A stretch of 5,146 bases of DNA from JASEGV01 sp947085285 (GTDB taxonomy: Bacteria > Bacteroidota > Ignavibacteria > UBA10030 > BY39): contig CAMTVZ010000196.1 of NCBI GenBank assembly GCA_947085285.1, positions 1 through 5,146 of the forward strand, written 5' to 3'. The notes below the pieces were generated by a model. It did not search any database. It was not told the origin of the DNA and saw only the letters and a program-made list of their open reading frames with translations. Shown in pieces: positions 1-4,420 of the stretch; the first letter of the stretch is position 1; each line of letters starts with the position of its first letter. The translations under genes were made by a program, and so were the position numbers.

Positions 1-53
1 AGATATACACTATGGAGATTACACTCTTTCCCTACACGACGCTCTTCCGATCT
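1..53 (+). other. Illumina sequencing adapter left in the assembly (artefact)
   Basis: Bases 21-53 match the full 33-nt TruSeq read-1 adapter/primer, from ACACTCTTTCCC to CTCTTCCGATCT. Bases 1-10 (agatatacac) match the end of the P5 flow-cell sequence (AGATCTACAC) with one mismatch. The ten bases between them, tatggagatt at 11-20, sit exactly where the i5 index belongs. This is library-construction sequence, not genome, and it implies that base 1 is a contig end. An ATG at 12 opens a spurious 56-residue reading frame (to 182) that starts with the tell-tale adapter peptide TLFPYTTLFRS. It should be trimmed before annotation. Confidence 0.97.
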
Positions 54-130
54 CATCTTCATCGCTTCTCTGTTCCAGCTTATCCCGCCTATATTTGTGC
101 CAAATGGCGACCGATATTCAGTCTTAAGTC

Positions 131-168
131 CGTTCGGTCGGGCGGGTATCCAATTGAGCTACGGGCCC
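131..168 (-). repeat. tRNA 5'-end fragment fused to a GC-rich repeat arm
   Basis: Read on the minus strand, 168 to 147 is a tRNA 5' end of 22 nt: acceptor strand GGGCCCG, then TA, D-stem GCTC and D-loop to GGATA. It then breaks off into cccgcccgaccgaacg (146 to 131). The 32 nt from 162 to 131 are identical, in inverted orientation, to 3944-3975, where the same repeat arm joins the same point of a tRNA-Arg copy. The acceptor strand differs (GGGCCCG here, GCGCCTG there), so this is probably a fragment of a different tRNA gene. No anticodon arm or 3' half follows. I read it as a tRNA gene broken by the same repeat family. Confidence 0.75.
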
Positions 169-240
169 AGTCTAATTACTAACTGTCAACTTCTCCGCCA
201 AAGTCTGCTGCAAGCCGACAAATGGTCAATTGCTATCGCC

Positions 241-262
241 AATCGTTGATAGATCAATGATT
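241..262. repeat. Near-perfect palindrome upstream of the operon
   Basis: The arms aatcgttgat (241-250) and atcaatgatt (253-262) pair over ten positions with one G-T wobble and a 2-nt centre. Lying about 165 bp upstream of the aminotransferase start, it could be an operator for a dimeric repressor, part of a terminator from the other side, or chance in AT-rich DNA. No T-run follows on the plus strand, which argues against a rightward terminator. Confidence 0.35.
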
Positions 263-413
263 TCGTTTGAAAGATAAGAAAGATTGCAGAATTTTCCAAA
301 GATTTGTTATTTCTTGTAATTTTCATAATTTTTCTTTAACTTGAGCACAGGGTTTAGTTATCAATACAATTCGTTAGTTCTTTTTTTGAAAAAACTAAAA
401 TTTAAAATAAAAA

Positions 414-418
414 AAGGA
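414..418 (+). promoter_or_regulatory. Ribosome binding site for the class V aminotransferase
   Basis: AAGGA lies 8 nt before the ATG at 427, in an otherwise A/T-only stretch. It supports that start codon. It is the clearest Shine-Dalgarno sequence in the window, together with GAAAGG (1497-1502) before serA. Confidence 0.65.
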
Positions 419-426
419 AATTTTTT

Positions 427-1497
427 ATGCACAAGAAATTATTTATTCCCGGACCAACCGAAGTTGCACCGGAGGTATTAGCCAAAATGGCTACACCAAT
501 GATTGGACATCGAAGCAAAGACGCATCAAACCTTCAGCGCGAGATTACTGAAAAACTTCGCAAACTGATGTACACCGAAAATCCAATTATACTTTCCACC
601 ACTTCAGGGTCGGGATTGATGGAAGGTTCAATCAGGTCAATAACCGCAAAACGAGCCATCGTATTTTCGGTAGGTGCTTTCGGCGACAGATGGTTCAAGA
701 TGGCTGAAGCTAACGGGATACCGGCCGACAAACATTCTGCAGAGTTAGGTAAGCCAACTACACCCGAAGTAGTCGACCAGTATTTATCTACCGGTAAGTA
801 CGACGTATTCACGATAACACACAACGAAACTAGCACAGGAATAATGCACGACTTGGCACCGTTCGCCGAGCTGAAAAAAAAGTATCCCGATGTTTATTGG
901 CTCGTCGATGCCGTCAGTTCACTCGGCGGGGTAAAGATCGAAGTCGATAAATTAGGAATCGATGTTTGTATCACTTCAACACAAAAAGCACTCGCTCTTC
1001 CTCCAGGAATGGCTATTGCTTCAGTTTCGAGGCGCGCCCTCGAACATGCAAAGACCGTGAAAAATCGTGGACTGTACCTGGACCTCGTTGACATTTATAG
1101 CTATATCGAAAAGAGAGACCATCAGTATTCTTCAACTCCTTCACTCTCGCATATGTTTGCACTCAATTTCCAACTCGACAGAATTTTAGCCGAAGGATTG
1201 GAAAACCGATTCAATCGTCATTTCGAAATGGCTGAATACACACGCACATGGGCAAAGAAACATTTTGCTCTATTCCCCGAAGAAAAATTTTCATCTCAAA
1301 CGCTTACCACAATTACAAACACTCGGAATATTTCAGTCGCCGACCTAAATAACAGCTTGGGAAAAATGGGCTTGCAAATTTCGAACGGTTATGGCGACTT
1401 AAAAGAAAAAACTTTCCGCATCGCACACATGGGCGAATTAACAATGGCTGACATCAAAGAAGTTACCTCTGCAATCGAAAATATTTTACAACTATAG
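427..1497 (+). CDS. Class V aminotransferase, probable phosphoserine aminotransferase
   Basis: This is a 356-residue PLP-dependent aminotransferase of the serine-pyruvate/alanine-glyoxylate type, full length for that family. Visible landmarks are the N-terminal PGP (8-10) and GHRS (27-30), the cofactor-phosphate loop SGSG (60-63), N133-E134 in the THNETSTG segment, D161 in DAVSS for the pyridine nitrogen, the Schiff-base lysine K187 in STQKAL, the YSSTPS loop (234-239), and R331 in RIAHMGE for the substrate carboxylate. Its 13-nt spacing from serA indicates one operon. The inferred reaction is 3-phosphohydroxypyruvate plus glutamate to phosphoserine, in the cytosol. It is not the classical E. 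coli-type SerC but the alternative class V branch that often accompanies serA in archaea and Thermotoga-like bacteria. A serine-glyoxylate or alanine-glyoxylate aminotransferase is the main alternative. The family is certain; the substrate is inferred from the neighbours. Confidence 0.9.
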   Translation: MHKKLFIPGPTEVAPEVLAKMATPMIGHRSKDASNLQREITEKLRKLMYTENPIILSTTSGSGLMEGSIRSITAKRAIVFSVGAFGDRWFKMAEANGIPADKHSAELGKPTTPEVVDQYLSTGKYDVFTITHNETSTGIMHDLAPFAELKKKYPDVYWLVDAVSSLGGVKIEVDKLGIDVCITSTQKALALPPGMAIASVSRRALEHAKTVKNRGLYLDLVDIYSYIEKRDHQYSSTPSLSHMFALNFQLDRILAEGLENRFNRHFEMAEYTRTWAKKHFALFPEEKFSSQTLTTITNTRNISVADLNNSLGKMGLQISNGYGDLKEKTFRIAHMGELTMADIKEVTSAIENILQL

Positions 1498-1510
1498 AAA
1501 GGCACGAATT

Positions 1511-2419
1511 ATGAAAATATTAATCTCCGATGGAATTGAAGATATTGGAAAAAAGATTTTACTTGACGCTGGCTTTGAAGTTGTAGATAAAAAACTTTCG
1601 CCCGAAGATCTTCTTCAACAAATTTCGGAATACGATGCAATCGTTGTTCGTTCTGCAACCAAAGTAACAAAAGAAGTAATTGATAAAGGTATAAAATTAA
1701 AAGCCATAGCCCGCGGAGGCGTTGGCTTGGATAATATTGATGTTGTTTACGCAAAGAGCAAAGGAATTCCTGTCCTCAATACACCCGGTGCCTCAGCAAT
1801 ATCGGTCGCAGAACTGGCAATTGCCCACATGTTCGCCTTATGCCGATTTTTGCACGTTTCCACATCAGAAATGCGAAATTTGAAGTGGCCCAAAAAGGAA
1901 TACAGCACAGGGGTTGAACTTACAGGTAAAACTCTTGGAATATTCGGACTTGGGAGTATCGGAAAAGAAGTGGCAAAGCGCGCCATCGGTTTGGAAATGA
2001 AGGTAATTGCTTACGACCCGTTCGTTACAACTACTGATTTAAACGTGAAGCTAACTACACAGGATGAAGTTTTGAAACAATCCGATTTTATTTCGCTACA
2101 CATACCTCTTGATAAAAAAGTTGGTGCAACAATAACCAAAAAAGAATTCGACATGATGAAGAACGGAGTAGTATTGATAAACTGTGCCCGCGGCGGAGTA
2201 GTTTCTGAAAGCGATTTACTCGATGCTTTAAAGAGTGGAAAAGTTGCAGCAGCTGGTATCGATGTTTTCGTAAACGAACCTGTAACTGAATCGCAGAAAG
2301 AACTTCTAAATCATCCTAATGTATCGGCAACACCTCATATCGGTGCATCGACAAATGAAGCACAGGAACGTGTAGGCGAAGAAATTGCTACAAAGCTTGT
2401 CAAAACACTAAAAGGATAA
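1511..2419 (+). CDS. serA: D-3-phosphoglycerate dehydrogenase, short form
   Basis: A 302-residue NAD-dependent D-2-hydroxyacid dehydrogenase, presumed to oxidise 3-phosphoglycerate to 3-phosphohydroxypyruvate, the first step of serine synthesis. The split substrate domain carries RSAT (47-50) and ARGGVGLDNID (67-77). The Rossmann domain has GLGSIG (146-151) and D169, which selects NAD. The catalytic triad is R227 (NCARGG), E256 (VNEP) and H276 (TPHIGAS). The protein ends right after the catalytic core: it has neither the C-terminal ACT domain nor the ASB domain of long SerA proteins, so serine feedback of the usual kind is not expected. GAAAGG at 1497-1502, overlapping the upstream stop, gives an 8-nt spacing to this ATG. 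All seven arginines use CGN codons. Hydroxypyruvate or glyoxylate reductase is an alternative, but the operon partners favour serine synthesis. Confidence 0.93.
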   Translation: MKILISDGIEDIGKKILLDAGFEVVDKKLSPEDLLQQISEYDAIVVRSATKVTKEVIDKGIKLKAIARGGVGLDNIDVVYAKSKGIPVLNTPGASAISVAELAIAHMFALCRFLHVSTSEMRNLKWPKKEYSTGVELTGKTLGIFGLGSIGKEVAKRAIGLEMKVIAYDPFVTTTDLNVKLTTQDEVLKQSDFISLHIPLDKKVGATITKKEFDMMKNGVVLINCARGGVVSESDLLDALKSGKVAAAGIDVFVNEPVTESQKELLNHPNVSATPHIGASTNEAQERVGEEIATKLVKTLKG

Positions 2420-2478
2420 TTCCTATTCCGCTAAGGTGGACTAAACAAAATCAAAGTAAAAAAATCTGAAAGAAGAAG

Positions 2479-3720
2479 ATGGCAATATTACGACCATTTC
2501 GTGGCTGGCGTCCCCAGCCACAATACGCATCCGAAGTTGCAGCAAAACCTTACGATGTACTTAGTTCCGAAGAAGCACGAAAAGAAGCTGAAGGTCATCC
2601 TCTAAGTTTTTTGCATGTCGGTAAACCTGAAATCGATTTAGACCCGTCGATTCATCTCTACGATACACGCGTGTACAAAAAAGCAAACGAGAATCTTCAA
2701 AAACTTATTGCTGAAAAAATTTTTCAGGAAGACCCCGAACCATATTTATACATCTACGCCCAAACAATGGGAACTCATAAACAATACGGCATCGTGGGTT
2801 GTGTTTCCGTTCAAGAATATTTGAACGACACGATTAAGAAACACGAGTTGACACGCAAAGATAAAGAAGACGACCGAACAAATCACGTAAAATATACAAA
2901 TGCTCATACAGGACCAATCTTCTTAACTTATCGTGCACACAACGAAGTTGATAAAATAGTTGAACAAATATCTGCATCAACACCAACTTACGATTTTGTT
3001 GCCGCAGATAACATTCGTCATCAATTTTGGCTTATCACCGATCGAGAAACAATCGTACGAATACAAAATCTTTTTAGTACTATTCCTACTCTTTATGTTG
3101 CTGATGGTCATCACCGTTCTGCATCAGCAGCAAGGATGGGGGTAGAACTTGCAGCTAAAAATCCTAACCACACTGGCAACGAAGAATACAATTTTTTTCT
3201 TGCAGTCGTCTTCCCTCACAATCAATTAAAAATTTTAGATTATAACCGTGTTGTAAAAAACTTAAACGGCAGAACTGTTGATGAATTTTTGAAAGAAGTA
3301 AAAAGTAATTTTGAAGTCGAGGAATCCCCCACCCAAGCTAAGCCGCGAACAAAAGGCGAGTTCGGAATGTATATTAATAAAAAGTGGTATTACATTCGTC
3401 CCACTCCAAAATTGATTGTTCAATCTGATATTATATCAAAGCTTGATGTTTCAATCTTGCAAAATCATCTTTTACAACCATTGCTCGGAATAGATGACCC
3501 CCGAACAAGTAAAAATATCGATTTTGTAGGGGGAATACGAGGTTTGGGAGAACTGGAACGCCGCGTCGATTCAGGCGAAATGGCGGTTGCGTTTGCACTT
3601 TTTCCGACTTCTATAGAAGAACTGATGGCAATTGCTGATGCTGGCAAAATTATGCCGCCGAAATCAACTTGGTTTGAACCGAAACTTAGAGACGGACTTG
3701 TGATACACTTTTTAAGTTAG
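2479..3720 (+). CDS. DUF1015 family protein, serine-operon associated
   Basis: A 413-residue soluble protein with the hallmarks of the DUF1015 family and of full family length. These are KPYDVLS near the N-terminus (23-29), HELT followed by K and DDR (122-133), VADGHHRSASA (207-217), GGIRGLGELE (351-360) and the C-terminal block MPPKSTWFEPKLRDGLV (392-408). No signal peptide or membrane segment is apparent. It follows serA by 59 nt on the same strand, probably in the same operon, with a weak purine-rich AGAAGAAG just before the ATG. The family has no firmly established function that I can state. The DGHHR segment resembles the DGHxR-type motif of ParB/sulfiredoxin-fold proteins, which include the archaeal ADP-dependent free serine kinase SerK. 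With no phosphoserine phosphatase nearby, a role in phosphoserine/serine interconversion is a reasonable inference, not a demonstrated activity. Confidence 0.88.
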   Translation: MAILRPFRGWRPQPQYASEVAAKPYDVLSSEEARKEAEGHPLSFLHVGKPEIDLDPSIHLYDTRVYKKANENLQKLIAEKIFQEDPEPYLYIYAQTMGTHKQYGIVGCVSVQEYLNDTIKKHELTRKDKEDDRTNHVKYTNAHTGPIFLTYRAHNEVDKIVEQISASTPTYDFVAADNIRHQFWLITDRETIVRIQNLFSTIPTLYVADGHHRSASAARMGVELAAKNPNHTGNEEYNFFLAVVFPHNQLKILDYNRVVKNLNGRTVDEFLKEVKSNFEVEESPTQAKPRTKGEFGMYINKKWYYIRPTPKLIVQSDIISKLDVSILQNHLLQPLLGIDDPRTSKNIDFVGGIRGLGELERRVDSGEMAVAFALFPTSIEELMAIADAGKIMPPKSTWFEPKLRDGLVIHFLS

Positions 3721-3795
3721 TCGAAAACTGACTTGAATCTTTTGGAAAACTCATCATAGTTTCTTATCTTTCTCAAGTTGATATACAATTATAAC

Positions 3796-3807
3796 GCGCC
3801 TGTAGCT
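3796..3807 (+). pseudogene. tRNA-Arg 5' fragment, copy 1 (12 nt)
   Basis: GCGCCTGTAGCT is identical to the first 12 nt of the intact tRNA-Arg at 4272 and is preceded by the same 9 bases (aattataac, 3787-3795). After the first three bases of the D-stem the sequence changes to an unrelated AT-rich hairpin. The shared upstream flank shows that this is a true duplicate and not a chance match. As the leftmost copy it may mark the original position of the tRNA start. Confidence 0.75.
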
Positions 3808-3809
3808 TC

Positions 3810-3861
3810 CAAAATTTCATAAGTTAGCAAACCTTGTGCAGCTAACTTATATGAAATTTTG
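3810..3861. repeat. AT-rich long hairpin in unit 1
   Basis: The left arm caaaatttcataagttagc (3810-3828) pairs fully with the right arm (3841-3861), apart from a 2-nt AT bulge in the right arm. The loop is 12 nt. A 19-bp stem is unlikely by chance. No T-run follows, so it is not a standard rho-independent terminator, although it could impede read-through from the DUF1015 gene. It occupies the position that the GC-rich hairpin takes in unit 2, directly after a broken tRNA 5' end. Confidence 0.8.
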
Positions 3862-3863
3862 AG

Positions 3864-3899
3864 AATCCGACGAATCCGCCGAAGGCGGAGAAGGCGGAT
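3864..3899. repeat. GC-rich tandem and palindromic 9-mer repeat
   Basis: Two tandem 9-mers, aatccgacg and aatccgccg (3864-3881), run into two overlapping copies of gaaggcgga (3881-3889 and 3890-3898), which are close to the reverse complement of the first pair. The block can form alternative small stems: tccgcc (3875-3880) with ggcgga (3884-3889 or 3893-3898). It is strikingly GC-rich between AT-rich flanks. It looks like a dispersed intergenic hairpin repeat, but no second full copy is present in the window. Confidence 0.6.
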
Positions 3900-3937
3900 C
3901 AATAAAATAGATTTTAAGCAAAACTATGAATTATAAC

Positions 3938-4015
3938 GCGCCTGTAGCTCAATTGGATACCCGCCCGACCGAACGTATGAGAGCTTTTAATCGGTCGTTC
4001 GGGCGGGGAGCATCT
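3938..4015 (+). pseudogene. tRNA-Arg 5' fragment, copy 2, split by a hairpin
   Basis: Bases 3938-3959 are identical to nt 1-22 of the intact tRNA-Arg, ending at GGATA in the D-loop. Then come 48 foreign bases (3960-4007), after which gagcatct (4008-4015) is identical to the next 8 nt of the tRNA (4294-4301), including the 3' strand of the D-stem. Similarity stops at 4016, in the anticodon stem. The copy is therefore a tRNA gene with an insertion exactly between the D-loop and the 3' D-stem strand, and with its 3' half lost. It cannot give a functional tRNA. Translated in frame from 3926 it yields APVAQLD, a familiar sign of a tRNA misread as protein. Confidence 0.8.
3960..4007. repeat. 48-nt GC-rich hairpin inserted in the tRNA D-arm
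   Basis: The left arm cccgcccgaccgaacg (3960-3975) and right arm cggtcgttcgggcggg (3992-4007) pair at 14 of 16 positions around a 16-nt AT-rich loop. The stem is far more GC-rich than its surroundings. The same left arm, joined to the same last tRNA bases, recurs inverted at 146-131, which marks it as a dispersed repeat with a fixed target position. It resembles a palindromic intergenic repeat or the end of a small mobile element. A single-strand-folding structure or an RNA-level role is possible. Confidence 0.8.
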
Positions 4016-4024
4016 TCCCAGTAT

Positions 4025-4270
4025 ATGAAACATTATGTTTATATATTAAAGAGTTGTAAGGACAGTAAAAGATATATTGGAATGACTAGTAATCTTGAAA
4101 AAAGATTAGTAGAACATAATTCAAAAAAAACTAAATCCACTAAAGGACGTGGTCCATTTGAATTAGAATATTTTGAAGAATTCGATTCGTTTCTTGCTGC
4201 TAGGAATAGAGAAAAGTATTTTAAAACTGCAGCAGGAAGAAGATATATAAAAGATAAATTAAAATTATAA
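4025..4270 (+). CDS. Small GIY-YIG endonuclease
   Basis: An 81-residue single-domain GIY-YIG nuclease of the short UvrC-N-terminal/YhbQ-like type. The signature is YVY (4-6) and YIG (17-19), with catalytic R27 in LEKRL, H31-N32, and the metal-binding glutamate E63 in AARNREKYFKT, followed by GRRYIK. All key residues are present, so it is probably active. I chose the ATG at 4025. The same frame opens at 3926, but those 33 extra codons translate the broken tRNA and hairpin and do not belong to the fold. No good ribosome binding site precedes it. Six of seven arginines use AGA or AGG, whereas serA uses CGN for all seven, which suggests foreign origin. The TAA at 4268-4270 lies within the repeat flank and ends 1 nt before tRNA-Arg. 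Small GIY-YIG genes next to tRNA fragments are common in databases. Substrate unknown; nicking or cutting of tRNA genes is an inference. Confidence 0.85.
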   Translation: MKHYVYILKSCKDSKRYIGMTSNLEKRLVEHNSKKTKSTKGRGPFELEYFEEFDSFLAARNREKYFKTAAGRRYIKDKLKL

Positions 4271-4271
4271 C

Positions 4272-4345
4272 GCGCCTGTAGCTCAATTGGATAGAGCATC
4301 TGCCTTCGGAGCAGAGGGTTAGGGGTTCAAGTCCCTTCAGGCGTA
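4272..4345 (+). tRNA. tRNA-Arg (anticodon TCG), intact
   Basis: A 74-nt cloverleaf. The acceptor strand GCGCCTG (4272-4278) pairs with CAGGCGT (4338-4344), with a first G-T pair. The D-stem is GCTC/GAGC (4281-4284, 4294-4297), the anticodon stem TCTGC/GCAGA (4299-4303, 4311-4315) and the loop CTTCGGA with anticodon TCG at 4306-4308. A 5-nt variable region follows, then T-stem AGGGG/CCCTT with loop TTCAAGT (4326-4332) and discriminator A4345. CCA is not encoded. It would decode CGA and related arginine codons. Its first 22 nt and the 9 bases upstream are repeated at 3929-3959, and its first 12 nt at 3796-3807. If the leftmost copy is the original start, the gene has been displaced 476 bp from its old promoter. 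Confidence 0.97.
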
Positions 4346-4420
4346 CAAATTTTTCAAACTTACTATGTACTTCTTTTTCTTTTCTCTCAAATACAAGACT
4401 TTAAAGAATATTTTTTTAAA

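Larger units (their letters stand above)
54..426. other. Non-coding region upstream of the serine operon
   Basis: No credible gene is visible on either strand. The part near 54-240 is more GC-rich and contains a minus-strand tRNA 5' fragment with a repeat arm (131-168). The part from about 260 to 426 is strongly AT-rich and is the likely promoter and leader region of the aminotransferase operon. I could not assign a clear sigma-70 or Bacteroidota-type promoter. Because the adapter touches this stretch, the first tens of bases rest on contig-end read coverage and may be less reliable. Confidence 0.7.
3787..3928 (+). mobile_element. ORF-less repeat unit 1 upstream of tRNA-Arg
   Basis: A 142-bp unit defined by the distance between the first and second copies of a tRNA-Arg 5' sequence. 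It contains 21 nt of that sequence (9-nt flank aattataac plus 12 nt of tRNA), a long AT-rich hairpin, a GC-rich tandem/palindromic repeat and an AT-rich tail. It has no coding capacity. Its layout of tRNA 5' end, hairpin, cargo and next tRNA copy parallels the following 334-bp unit, so I read it as a non-autonomous insertion in the same tRNA gene. A simple local duplication followed by decay is the alternative. Confidence 0.5.
3929..4262 (+). mobile_element. Unit 2: GIY-YIG element inserted in a tRNA-Arg copy
   Basis: A 334-bp unit bounded by 31-bp perfect direct repeats at 3929-3959 and 4263-4293, each made of aattataac plus the first 22 nt of tRNA-Arg. Inside, in order, are a 48-nt GC-rich hairpin, 8 nt that resume the tRNA sequence, and a small GIY-YIG endonuclease gene that runs into the right-hand repeat. 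The result is a broken upstream tRNA copy and an intact downstream one, as expected if the element carries a replacement tRNA 5' end. No integrase, transposase or catalytic intron is visible, so movement, if any, would depend on the GIY-YIG enzyme and host repair or on helpers elsewhere. Confidence 0.6.

Noticed and set aside
12..182. 56-residue plus-strand ORF starting in the adapter
   Set aside because: Its N-terminus is adapter-encoded and its C-terminal part is the antisense of a tRNA fragment (YPIELRA). It is not a gene.
300..330. Sigma-70 promoter ttgtta / cataat
   Set aside because: The spacing is about 14 nt and the region is so AT-rich that such matches are expected by chance.
3721..3786. 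Rho-independent terminator after the DUF1015 gene
   Set aside because: Only weak stems are present (acttga/tcaagt with a long loop; aaact/agttt), with no GC-rich stem and no following T-run.
3944..3947. GTAG at the foot of the hairpins as a REP/RAYT-type guide
   Set aside because: GTAG is part of the ordinary tRNA sequence in every copy, and its distance to the two hairpins differs (4 and 12 nt), so it is not evidence for a RAYT system.
3926..4024. N-terminal extension of the GIY-YIG frame by 33 codons
   Set aside because: The extension translates the tRNA-Arg fragment (APVAQLD) and the GC-rich hairpin. The GIY-YIG fold starts at the ATG at 4025.
3938..4270. Group I intron carrying a GIY-YIG homing gene in tRNA-Arg
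   Set aside because: The downstream tRNA is complete and uninterrupted, the unit is too short for a group I core plus ORF, and I see no P/Q/R/S core elements. The break is in the D-arm rather than the anticodon loop.
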